Below, piece by piece: positions 11,051-21,580 of a stretch of DNA of 64,000 nt. The stretch comes from Balanoglossus misakiensis. Its lineage: Eukaryota; Hemichordata. The translations under genes and the position numbers were made by a program. The notes under the pieces are model-generated. The model searched no databases and had not been told where the DNA came from. It was given only the letters and a program-made list of their open reading frames with translations. The first letter of the stretch is position 1, and every line of letters begins with the position of its first letter. The stretch spans positions 13,764,001 to 13,828,000 of the forward strand of contig CM082579.2 of NCBI GenBank assembly GCA_040954595.2, read 5' to 3'.

Positions 11051-12111
11051 ACGATCCCGAGATTACGATAAGCATAGGGACATTATAACGAGCCAACGTG
11101 AAACTGACATGGAAACGATCGACAGTACGGTAGAGCACAGTGACTGCTGGTAGAGCGAGCGTGTTGCTGTGCGGGAGGCATTTACCATGTTTGTTTACAA
11201 CACACACCAACATGACCTGTGGCCGCAGTTGCAGCCTCCTAAGCGACCTAACCCAAGCAGTTTACGATCTCGGGTATCGTGGTCTGACTGACCAAAATGA
11301 CACAGAAAGAGAAACACATTAGGAAGTATTATAGCTCTGTTTCCTCGAAGTCGAATAAGTGTTCACAACACAAGGCACATCAAACCCGTTGCTCAGACAT
11401 CGGAAGTTTGCAGTTCGCTTGCCTGGTTTGAAATGCGTGGCTGTGGTAGAAATTACCCACTGTGCCCCCCCCCTCCCCGATTTTATTGTGTAGACAATGA
11501 GGCACTCACACTCAAAAAGCAAATGAGATATTCTTTCGAATGCGAGCATGTTCCAGAGCGTTCTAAAGAAATAAAATATGCAGCTGTAGCATGTATGCAT
11601 ATTCATTAGTGTGTCGTAATGCTAACTTTGGTCTGTGATTGGGTAACACGTTCTACTCACCATAACAACAGGTGATCATTGATCCGTTTCCGGTGTGCGA
11701 CGCCGGGTTTCGACCACTTTCCTTCTACTTGCCGCGGGATCAAGACGTCTTTTCGGTAGGCTCATAATCGAATCATTGCTTTTAGTACAATAGCCTATTT
11801 AGCTATGTTACCGTCACTCGATTGTTTTGTCTGGTATTGGGTGACTTGCAGCTATCCGTACAACACCTTGTAGTTGAACAGAAGTAGGTTTAATTCCAGA
11901 AACAATTCCGAGCTACGGGCGTGCAGCTAGCCTGTCGGCTATTCTGGGTATGGCTGCGCTGGCTCCCGAATCAGGAGACCAGGAAGTCATAATCGAGAAA
12001 GTCTAGTCATATTTATAGGGTTATATTTTGTGAGAATTTTATTGCTAGGCCTCTTGCCTAAGCGCACGTAGGACCAGTTTGTGAGATTGAAAAGGATGGC
12101 AGCGCTGCAGG
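11051..12111 (+). promoter_or_regulatory. CpG-rich candidate promoter/5' region
   Basis: CpG dinucleotides are frequent from about 11.6 to 12.25 kb, which contrasts with the AT-rich DNA on both sides. Two forward ATG-initiated frames occur near its right end: 11950-12006, reading MAALAPESGDQEVIIEKV before TAG, and 12112-12186. No TATA box is placed with confidence. A role as the promoter of a gene running to the right is inferred from composition only. Confidence 0.3.
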
Positions 12112-12186
12112 ATGTTTAGTGTCAAAATAGTCGACCATACTGTCGAACGGTTGTGGCAAAATGGCACGTCACTGTGGCGACATAAG
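12112..12186 (+). CDS. Candidate first coding exon, 25 codons
   Basis: An ATG at 12112 opens 25 codons (starts MFSVKIVDHTVERLW, ends TSLWRHK) and the frame runs directly into AAG|GTACGG, a good donor, in phase 0. It lies at the edge of the CpG-rich stretch, where a first exon would be expected. Against it: the peptide is unfamiliar, an overlapping ATG in another frame (12096) ends at TAG after 7 codons, and phase 0 does not fit the exon at 13858, which needs one base from its upstream exon. A non-coding or chance frame is quite possible. Confidence 0.22.
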
Positions 12187-12700
12187 GTACGGGTAGAACG
12201 TTTTTCTCTGGAAAGTCTCTTTGCTGGTGGACGGAACGATAGTTCCATACGTATAGTCTTTGTTTAGCGGAAGGTCAGGAAACCACGGTATTTTTCCATA
12301 CATAATTCCATACGTTCTTTGAGGTTTTTATATGAGTCACCTCAGTGTTTGCAGGTGTTTTTTTTTTTATTTTACGGTTTAAACGTGGTTGGTGTATTTT
12401 CGCTTTTCTGGTGAGATTTCCACCTCTCCGTTGGCATACTTAAAAAATTATCCTAATTTTTATTGGGAAAACCGATAAAACCAAAACCACAACTAAAGAA
12501 AATGTCTTAAACATTTTAACTTAGGCATTGTAATCTGTTTGGTGATAACCCTTTTAGCTTTGAGAGATAACCGATTTGATGTTTTAGTATAAGCCAATTT
12601 TTTTACCAGGGCGACAAGGATTTTTTCTCCTAGAGTCGTGTTGCTTGGAAGCATACTTTTGTATGTGTGGTCCCAGTTGATGAAAACCTGGTTGATGAAA
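12187..12700. other. Unassigned DNA
   Basis: AT-rich, with a T-run near 12360-12368. No feature was recognised. Confidence 0.5.
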
Positions 12701-13080
12701 AATGTGCATATTTATAATTTTGTAGCAATTTTTGCCATTTTTGGTCAAAAATTGTTTCCTCTAAAACCGCTTGTGAGATTGCTTTCAAATTTGGTAGGCT
12801 TGTTCCTTGGGGATAATTAAATGAGATGTTTAAAAAAATACTTGAAATTTACATATTTGCGTTTTGTGTGTGAAAGTTGTGGAATTTTTCATCAAAAATT
12901 ATTTTCTTTCAAACTGCATGTCAGATCGCCTTGAGCTTTGGTAGGCATGTTCCCTGAAGCGATTGAAGTAAGATATTGTACAATTTTGGAGAAAATACTG
13001 ATTTTTCTGAAACTGCATATGGGATTGCTTTGAAATTTGATAGGAATATTCCAATGGGTAACCCAAGTTTTGTCTGATTG
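12701..13080 (+). repeat. Diverged repeat modules of about 150 bp, group 2
   Basis: Variants of the 8.9-9.5 kb module recur here: GAGATTGCTTTCAAATTTGG (12775), CAGATCGCCTTGAGCTTTGG (12923) and GGGATTGCTTTGAAATTTGA (13021), each followed by a TAGGCATGTTCC-like segment. GTAAGATATTGTACAATT occurs in both groups (near 9470 and 12967), which confirms common origin. Confidence 0.6.
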
Positions 13081-13568
13081 TGTTGATTACCCTATACTGA
13101 GACTCACTAAGTACACTATATGTTTATATTACTAGGGAGTTCAGAATCCAATATGGCCACCATTCAAAGTGGGACATGCTGTATAATCTGATTGATTTCT
13201 AAACTTGTCATATTTTGATTTCTCGGTCTTGCAAATAAAAATAAAATGCCAAAAACTGAGTAACTTTCATTTCTTCCCGCTTGTTAACGTCATATGTTGG
13301 TGTTGTCCATTACAACGATTATCATCTAAGCGTCCCGAAACACTGATAAGAACTCCAATATAATTAGCCAGAGTAAACTGAGATTTTTATGCTGAAGTCG
13401 GCATATGGTCTTTTTCCTCCTACTGGGAAAGTGGCTAGAGTCAATCAGTGCATAATGGCAGCATTACATGGCACTGAATAAATGGCAGGGGTATTTACAT
13501 CTCTGTATTTTTTTCACTTAAACCATTATAAATCTCTAAAGTATATTATAATATTGTGTATGCAACTT

Positions 13569-14897
13569 GGAGATGCGTTTTACTTCAGAGTTGGAAGTAT
13601 TTTTTAGTAAAGTCTGGGAAGTGACATGTCTTCAAAGTGATTGATGTTATCTGCTAAGAGCTGAATGCCCATGGATGTTCTTTCCTAGATTTTACATTTT
13701 CTTAGCATTTCATAGACCTGTGTATAATTATAATTTCAGTTATATATTCTAATTTGAGTTTAGGAAGGGTATGCATGGAATTAAAGTAATTATTCTGTAA
13801 TTACCCAACCAGATATGTTGTCTAACTAATGGATATTTTGATTGTCAATTTGCACAGGCAACATTATTGAAGTAGCATTAAGAGTAGTTGATAATATAGC
13901 AGCGCTTCTAACTGGAAAGAAGAGCTTAGTAAATTTATCAGCTCATAATATTCCTTTAACCAATGAACTTTATATGAACTTGCACACCTGCGTTAAAGAT
14001 ACAGGGATTAATGTTCAGGAAACCTTACCAGCTCTAGTAAATTTATTTGAGCCAGAAATTGAATTACCAAAAAAAAATCAGTAATTTCATAAAGACACAG
14101 TCAGAAAAGAAACAGAGAAAGCCAGCAAGGAAGGGAGAAAAGTGGAATACATGAACGACACAGTTTGCTTAAAATACGTGTGTGTGCTGTAAAAACTGTA
14201 TGGTGCAACGGCGTCAATTTTTATGATTTATAAGCAGCCAGTCTTTCCATGCATATCATACCAAAATTTAATATGAAATTCTTGTTAATGTTAATAGTCT
14301 ACAAGGAAAGTACAGGTAACATGTTGCAATTAAACTATCAAACTTTCTCCACTTTTGATATCCGCTCGACACCGGCAAGCAAAAGGGCCGATCTGAGACT
14401 ATGACTTGAATGATGGCAATTTTTGCTGTCCAGAGGTAACTGTATAGCATTTATTTGGTAGTAATATCAGCTTTATGATTGCTAAAAATACATCAGAATT
14501 TAAATATTTCCACTTACTACAGTGATTGAACTGATTTTCAGCAAATTGCAGTGAATAAACAAATATTGCCATCTAATGAAATGTCAACCCAATTAAGGCC
14601 GCCTATTTGCAATGGTAAAATGCTAGGTTTACCATATTTGAGCGCCTGGGAATTTGAATTATAATCCAGATATCAAAAACTTAAGTCACTATCTGTATCT
14701 GCACATATATTGTAATATAATCTGAAAATTTCGTGAAAATTAGATCAAACATGATCGAGACACAGAAGATCAAACATTGCAAATTTTCATATTTTACCAT
14801 GGTGCCATGCAAAAAATAGAGAGATTTTTTTTACAAGTTTAGATGATCTCCTGTAAAACTGAAAGAAGTAATCTTCTGTGAATCTTGCATTTTTATG
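13569..14897 (+). repeat. Exon-bearing duplicated block, copy 1
   Basis: The block runs from GGAGATGCGTTT to AATCTTGCATTTTTATG and is nearly identical to copies at 14983 and 19663. It carries one candidate terminal coding exon and about 0.8 kb of downstream non-coding sequence with the hairpin ATGGTAAA/TTTACCAT near 14612-14632. The left flank of this copy (up to 13568) is unrelated to the 0.9-kb array, so its left junction is probably the ancestral one. A fragment of the array core follows directly at 14898-14982. Confidence 0.9.
13858..14084 (+). CDS. Candidate terminal coding exon, copy 1
   Basis: The acceptor is GTCAATTTGCACAG ending at 13857. The exon starts in phase 1 and encodes about 75 residues: GNIIEVALRVVDNIAALLTG, then KKSLVNLSAHNIPLTNELYM, then NLHTCVKDTGINVQETLPAL, then VNLFEPEIELPKKNQ and TAA. 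It looks like the helical, acidic-ended C-terminus of a globular protein; no family was recognised. A run of nine A's near the end sets the final frame. With one A fewer, the frame would enter a basic tail that stays open to a TGA at 14152-14154. Short reverse frames in the block are shadows. Confidence 0.5.
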
Positions 14898-14982
14898 TTG
14901 GAACCATGCAAACCACTTTGGCCCCTGCAATGCAGCATGTTGCTTTAATTGTCTTCTTCATGGTTGCCATATTGGATTTTTT

Positions 14983-16300
14983 GGAGATGCGTTTCACTTC
15001 AGAGTTTGAAGTTTTTTTAGTAAAGTCTGGGAAGTGACATGTCTTCAAAGTGACTGATGTTATCTGCTAAGAGCTGAATGCCCATGGGTGTTCTTTCCTA
15101 GATTTTACATTTTCTTAGCATTTCATAGACCTGTTTATAATTATAATTTCAGTTATATATTCTAATTTGACTTTAGGTAGAGTATGCATGGAATTAAAGT
15201 AATTATTCTGTAATTACCCAACCAAATATGTTGTCTAACTAATGGATATTTTGATTGTCAATTTGCACAGGCAACATTATTGAAGTAGCATTGAGAGTAG
15301 TTGATAATATAGCAGAGCTTCTAACTGGAAAGAAGAGCTTAGTAAATTTATCAGCTCATAATATTCCTTTAACCAATGAACTTTATATGAACTTGCACAC
15401 CTGCGTTAAAGATACAGGGATTAATGTTCAGGAAACCTTACCAGCTCTAGTACATTTATTTGAGCCAGAAGTTGAATTACCAAAAAAAAAATCAGTAATT
15501 TCATAAAGACACAGTCAGAAAAGAAATAGACAAAGCCAGCAAGGAAGGGAGAAAAGTGGAATACATGAAAGACACAGTGTGCTTAAAATACATGTGTGTG
15601 CTGTAAAAACTGTATGGTGCAACGGCGTCAATTTTTATGATTTATAAGCAGCCAGTCTTTCCATGCATATCATACCAAAATTTAATATGAAATTCTTGTT
15701 AATGTTAATAGTCTACAAGGATAGTACAGGTAACATGTTGAAATTAAACTATCCAACTTTCTCCACTTTTGATATCCGCTCGACACAGGCAAGCAAAAGG
15801 GCCGATCTGAGACTATGACTTGAATGATGGCAATTTTTGCTGTCCAGAGGTAACTGTATAGCATTTATTTGGTAGTAATATCAGCTTTATGATTGCTAAA
15901 AATACATCAGAATTTAAATATTTCCACTTACTACAGTGATTGAACTGATTTTCAGCAAATTGCAGTGTATAAACAAATATTGCCATCTAATGAAATGTCA
16001 ACCCAATTAAGGCCGCCTATTTGCAATGGTAAAATGCTAGGTTTACCATATTTGAGCGCCTGGGAATTTGAATTATAATCCAGATATCAAAAACTTAAGT
16101 CACTATCTGTATCTGCACATATATTGTAATATAATCTGAAAATTTCGTGAAAATTAGATCAAACATGATCGAGACACGGAACATCAAACATTGCAAATTT
16201 TCATATTTTACCATGGTGCCATGCAAAAAATAGAGAGATTTTTTTTACAAGTTTAGATGATCTCCTGTAAAACTGAAAGAAGTAATCTTCTGTGAATCTT
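14983..16300 (+). repeat. Exon-bearing duplicated block, copy 2
   Basis: The offset from copy 1 is about 1413 bp. Its left junction is array core (CATATTGGATTTTTT) joined to GGAGATGCG, as in copy 3. It ends at TGTGAATCTT, where its own 3' portion (from about 15914) is repeated a second time. Confidence 0.9.
15271..15506 (+). CDS. Candidate terminal coding exon, copy 2
   Basis: The acceptor and phase match copy 1. Residue differences are A to E (NIAELLTG), N to H (VHLFEP) and I to V (EPEVELP); only one synonymous change was seen against copy 1. The A-run is ten long, which gives a different end (PKKKSVIS, TAA). The excess of replacement over silent changes suggests weak or no purifying selection, so this copy may be a non-functional duplicate or an alternative last exon. 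Confidence 0.42.
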
Positions 16301-16515
16301 TAAATGTTTCCACTTACTACAGTGATTGAACTGATTTTCAGCAAATTGCAGTGTATAAAAAAATATTGCCATCTAATGAAATGTCAACCCAATATGGCCG
16401 CCCATTTGCAATGGTAAAATGCTAGGTTTACCATATTTGAGCGCCTAGGAATTTAAATTATAATCCAGATATCAAAAACTTAAGTCACTATCTGTATCTG
16501 CACATATATTGTATT

Positions 16516-16758
16516 ATAATATACCTCATGCTAATACTGTGCCGTGATTCGCCAGAATCCGTCACGTGATAGGAAAATAGAATCGACTATGAACCGTTAG
16601 GGAAATAGCAGAAAAAAATATAAACCGGTCACATGACAAACGTGGTCACGTCAATCAGCGTCGCGTCTGACACAATGGCCACCGCTGAAGATGTCGTCTG
16701 CCAACCTCAAGAGAAAATTGCATGATTTTCCAAACTGTCAGCATGAGGTTTATTATAA
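16516..16758 (+). other. Inserted CpG-containing segment, promoter-like
   Basis: This segment is absent from the paralogous positions in all other block copies. It contains TCACGTGA, GTCACATGAC and GTCACGTCAATCAGCGTCGC, then an ATG at 16675 opening MATAEDVVCQPQEKIA before TGA. The combination looks like a displaced fragment of a promoter and first exon, or the unique part of a composite transposable element. No clear target duplication was seen. Confidence 0.35.
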
Positions 16759-16916
16759 AACACCTATAGCCTGGCCTATATTCGGGCCATAGCAGCCGTT
16801 TTTACCCCCACGTGGCTGTGAGTTACCAGAATCATACGCTATTTCCCTCGGAAACTCACAACCCCTCCGGTGTAATAAACGGCCGCTATGGCCCTCATGG
16901 CCAGGCAATAGGTGTT
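16759..16916. mobile_element. MITE-like foldback, 158 bp
   Basis: The left arm AACACCTATAGCCTGGCC followed by GGGCCATAGCAGCCGTTT is matched inverted on the right (AAACGGCCGCTATGGCCC, then GGCCAGGCAATAGGTGTT), giving terminal arms of about 43 bp. A smaller stem, GTGAGTT/AACTCAC, lies in the centre. The right end abuts the interrupted block sequence directly. Non-coding. Confidence 0.75.
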
Positions 16917-17090
16917 CAATATAATCTGGAAATTTCGTGAAAATTAGATAAAACATGATTGAGACACGGAACATCAAACATTGCAAATTTTCATATCTTA
17001 CCATGGTGCCATGAAAAAATAGAGAGATTTTTTTACAAGTTTAGATGATCTCCTGTAAAACTGAAAGAAGTAATCTTCTGTGAATCTTGC

Positions 17091-19662
17091 ATTTTTATGT
17101 TGGAACCATGTTAACCGCTTTGGTCCCTCAAATGCTGCTTTTAGTAAATGTTTTAATTGTCTTCTTCATGGCGGCCATATTGGATTTTCGGATAACCTTT
17201 AAAAGTTGACATTTTTTTCAAAAACTACAGGGCCAATCAAGTTCTAATTTACTGTGCGGTTCAATGTTTGACAATAATATCATTAGTGGTCATGTGGCTT
17301 TGGAGTTTTGAAAAAAATATCATTAAAAAATTTCAAAAATCTTTTTCTAATCAAGTTTTCAAGTAAATTGTGATTGGGTAAACCTTATTGAAGCCAAATT
17401 GGATTTTCTGATCTCCAATAAAAGACTAAAATTTCCTATTTCTAGCTTGCTCATTGAAACCACACAAATTCTTTTTATGGATATGAGTCACCATATGACC
17501 AGAATATATCACAATTATTAGACTACTTTCACATGTTCTTTGATCAAGTTTTTACAGAACTTGATTAAACAATGTGTTTGCGACTCTCGCATGTCCTTTG
17601 ATCCAGTAATTCCAGAACTTATTTTATGTGGATATGCCTCTTGTTAAAAACCACCACAGTCATAATTTTGTTCACATGAGTACGACTGCTGCCAGGACAT
17701 AACCCAAATCTTTTGATAATTTTGGCAATGACCTTTGCTGCCAGGACATAACCCAAATCTTTTGATAATTTTGGCAATGACCTTTGATCTACTATCCCAT
17801 GCCTTGGAATAAACAGCAAATACAGTCTTCAATTTTTTTTGGCTGGAACACCTAATGAAGTATTAAACTTTTACACAATAATTATGTACATAAGCTATTT
17901 CAAATGAACCAAAAGAGCTTAGAAGTCTGTTTTCTGTTGGACACAGCTCAGTTTGATATCAAAATTTGTTGGCCAAAATTTGCGTGACCTCTGGCTTACT
18001 TACCATTTCTCAGCATCCATAACAGATAAAGCCTTTGCTTTCTGTTGGAACCATGCTAACCGCTTTGGTCCCTCCAATGCTGCTTTTAGTTTTAATTGTC
18101 TTCTTCATGGCGGCCATATTGGATTTTCGTATAACCTTTAAAAATTGACATCTTATAAAACAACTACAAGGCAAATCAAGTTCTAATTTACTGTGCGGTT
18201 CAATGACAATAATAAAACTTGAATAAACAATTTGTTTGCGACTCTCGCATGTCCTTTGATCCAGTAATTCCAGAACTTATATTATGTGGATATGCCCTTT
18301 GATCCAGTAATTCCAGAACTTATTTTATGTGGATATGCCTCTTGTTAAAAAGCACAACAGTCATGATTTTGTTCACATGAGTACTGCTGCTGCCAGGAAA
18401 TAACCAAAATATTTTGCTAATTATGGCAATGACCTTTGATCTACTTTTCCATAAGTTGGCATGCACAGCAGATACAGTCTTCAAATTTGGAGGACTGAAA
18501 CAACTAATGAAGTATTAAACTTTAACACAATAATTTTGTACATAAGCTATTTCAAGTAAACAAATGGAGCTTACAAGTCTGGTTTTTGTTGGACACTGAT
18601 CAGTTTAAGATCAAAAATTTGTGTCACAATTTTGCGTGACCTCTGGCTTACTTTACCATTTCTTGGCATCCACAACAAAACAGCCTTTGCTTTCTGTTGG
18701 AACCATGCTAACCGCTTGGGCCTGTCCCATTTCTTCTTAATGGTGGCCATATTGGATATTCTGATAACCCTTAAAAATTGACATCTTTTCAACAACTACA
18801 AGGCAAATCAAGTTCTAATTTACTGTGCGGTTCAATGTTTGACTACAATATCATTAGTGGTCATGTCACTTTGGTTGCCATATTGGATTTTTGAAAAATC
18901 TCATGAAAAATTTCACAAATCTTTTTCTAATCAAGTTTTCAAGTAAATTGTGATTGGGTAAACCTTATTGAGCCAAATTGGATTTTCTGATCTCCGATAA
19001 AAGACTAATATTTCCTATTTCTAGCCTGCTCATTAAAACCACACAAATTCTTTTTATGGATATGAGTCACCATATGACCAGAATATATCACAATTATTAG
19101 ACTACTTTCACATGTTCTTTGATCAAGTTTTTACAGAACTTGATTTAAACAATTTATTTGCGACTCTCGCTTGTCCTTTGATCCAGTTATTCCAGAACTT
19201 ATTTTATGTGGATATGCCTCTTGTTAAAAAGCACAGCAGTCATGATTTTGTTCACACGAGTACTACTGCTGCCAGGACAAAACCCAAATCTTTTGATAAT
19301 TTTGGCAATGACCTTTGATCTACTATCCCATGCCTTGGAATGTACAGCAGATACAGCCTTCAAATTTGGTGGACTGGAACACCTAATGAAGTATTAAACT
19401 TTAACACAATAATTATGTACATAAGCTATTTCAAGTTAACCAATAGAGCTTAGAAGTCTGGTTTTTTGTTGGACACTGATCAGTTTGATATCAAATTTTG
19501 TTAGCACAATTTTGCATGACCTCTGGCTTACTTTACCATTTCTTGGCATCCACAACAGAAACAGCCTTTGCTTTCTTTTGGAACCATGCTTACCACTTTG
19601 GTCCCTCCAATGCAGCATGTTGCTTTAATTGTCTTCTTCATGGTTGCCATATTGGATTTTTT
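17091..19662 (+). repeat. Array of diverged 0.65-0.96-kb repeats, part 1
   Basis: The core phrase (GGAACCATGCTAACC, then CCTCCAATGCTGC, TTAATTGTCTTCTTCATGG, CGGCCATATTGGATTTT) recurs near 17099, 18050, 18697 and 19580. Other shared phrases are CTGCCAGGACATAACCC, GGCAATGACCTTTGATCTAC, CAGCAGATACAG and CAATAATTATGTACATAAGC. A local tandem duplication of about 57 bp lies at 17680-17795. The short frames on both strands are repeat by-products. Confidence 0.9.
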
Positions 19663-19950
19663 GGAGATGCGTTTAACGTCAGAGTTGGAAGTATTTTTAG
19701 TAAAGTCTGGGAAGTGACATGTCTTCAAAGTGACTGATGTTATCTGCTAAGAGCTGAATGCCCATGGGTGTTCTTTCCTAGATTTTACATTTTCTTAGCA
19801 TTTTATAGACCTGTGTATAACTATAATTTTAGTTATATATTCTAATTTGAGTTTAGGTAGAGTATGCATGGAATTATAGTTATTATTCTGTAATTACCCA
19901 ACCAAATATGTTGTCTAACTAATGGATATTTTGATTGTCAATTTGCACAG

Positions 19951-20276
19951 GCAACATTATTGAAGTAGCATTGAGAGTAGTTGTTAATATAGCAGAGCTT
20001 CTAACTGGAAAGAAGAGCTTAGTAAATTTATCAGCTCATAATATTCCTTTAACCAATGAACTTTATATGAACTTGCACACCTGCGTTAAAGATACAGGGA
20101 TTAATTTTCAGGAAACCTTACCAGCTCTAGTACAATTTTTTGAGCCAGAAATTGAATTACCCCCCCCCCAAAAAAAAAAAAATAAAAAAAAAAAAAAAAA
20201 TAGTAATTTTATAAAGACACAGTCAGAAAAAAAACAGAGAAAGCCAGCAAGGAAGGGAGAAAAGTGGAATACATGA
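19951..20276 (+). CDS. Candidate terminal coding exon, copy 3, with basic tail
   Basis: The acceptor (TTTGCACAG ending at 19950) and phase match the other copies. Differences are D to V, V to F (INFQETLP) and L to F (QFFEPEIELP). At about 20161-20201 a C-run followed by long A-runs replaces the short A-run. The resulting frame reads PPPQKKKNKKKKK and then enters NSNFIKTQSEKKQRKPARKG, ending at TGA 20274-20276. Copies 1 and 2 contain the same downstream sequence but in another frame, so this tail may be closest to the ancestral C-terminus, or slippage may have restored it by chance. Homopolymer base-calling is uncertain here. Confidence 0.42.
20161..20201. repeat. C-run/A-run microsatellite inside exon copy 3
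   Basis: A run of C's followed by interrupted A-runs (with one AAT). Only a run of 9-10 A's stands at this place in copies 1 and 2, so the tract expanded after duplication. Confidence 0.9.
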
Positions 20277-21012
20277 AAGGCACAGTTTGCTTAAAATACG
20301 TGTGTATGCAGTAAAACTGTATGGTGCAACGGCGTCCATTTTTATGATTTATAGCCAGCCAGTCTTTCCATGCATATCATACCAGAATTTAATATGAAAT
20401 TCTTGTTAATGTTAATAGTCTACAAGGATAGTACAGGTAACATGTAGAAATTAAACTATCCAACTTTCTCCACTTTTGATATCTGCTCGACACAGGCAAG
20501 CAAAAGAGCCGATCTGAGACTTTGACTTGAATGATGGCAATTTTTGCTGTCCAGAAGCAACTGTATAACATTTTTTTGATAGTAATAACAGCTTTATGAT
20601 TGCTAAAATACACAAGAATTTAAATATTTCCACTTACTACAGTGATTAAACTGATTTTCAGCAAATTGCAATGTATAAACAAATATTGCCATCTAATGAA
20701 ATGTCAACCCAATATGGCCGCCCATTTGCAATGGTAAAATGCTAGGTTTACCATATTTGAGCGCCTGGGAATTTAAATTATAATCTAGATATCAAAAACA
20801 TAAGTCACTATCTGTATCTGCACATATATTGTAATATAATCTGAAAATTTCGTGAAAATTAGATCAAACATGATTTAGACACGGAACATCAAACATTGCA
20901 AATTTTCATATTTTACCATGGTGCCATGCAAAAAATAGAGAGATTTTTTTTACAAGTTTAGATGATCTCCTGTAAAACTGAAAGAAGTAATCTTCTGTGA
21001 ATCTTACATTTT

Positions 21013-21580
21013 TATATAATTTGGTAAAATTCTTTGAAAAATGGTGAAGATACTTGAGAATCTCAGTATTATTTGATGCGTTTGTACGCTGAAATCCGGT
21101 GAACCGATTTTGATAATTTTCTTTGTTATAACCTACTAAGATGTATAAACATTTTTATCAGAAAAATAAACGGCAATCTTGGAGTAAATTTTTAACTGAT
21201 CTTCCTTATATAATTTTAATGGTCCAGCTGTTACAGGGACCACCAGCTATTTTATTATAAACTGGTGGTAGGTCAGTGAATGCCTCTGTCTGATTGGACT
21301 AATTAATTTGTCATACTCGCATGTATTTTTACAGACAGTTTTTGGACAAAAATCAGTTGTTGTTTTTTTTAGTGTAGCTTGTAAGATTGCTGTGACACAT
21401 AACACTTTATTTGGCATAGTTAATTTTTTTATGTTTCCATAGTATTTAAATATTAATGCCATATATGCTTGCCAATGTCGCCCCTGAATTTAATTCTGGT
21501 GAATACCTAATTTCTGAGTAATCCCCAAAGGGCACCACAGTGTCCTTTACATTATTTTATAAGTAGTAAATTATACATAG
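21013..21580. other. Unique spacer, no gene seen
   Basis: This stretch is not shared with the other blocks or the array. It contains an AT-rich segment and short open frames only. It is probably the original 3' flank of the exon block. Confidence 0.5.

Larger units (their letters stand above)
16301..17090 (+). repeat. Partial extra copy of the block's 3' end, interrupted
   Basis: The last roughly 390 bp of copy 2 (from TTTCCACTTACTACAG) are repeated in tandem. This partial copy is split at about 16515/16917 by a foreign insertion of about 400 bp; the CACATATATTGTA side and the AATATAATCTG side are continuous in the other copies. Confidence 0.85.
19663..21012 (+). repeat. Exon-bearing duplicated block, copy 3
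   Basis: The left junction is array core joined to GGAGATGCG, as in copy 2. Its right side continues from TGTGAATCTTACATTTTTATA into sequence not shared with the array, so this copy probably keeps the ancestral right flank. Confidence 0.9.
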
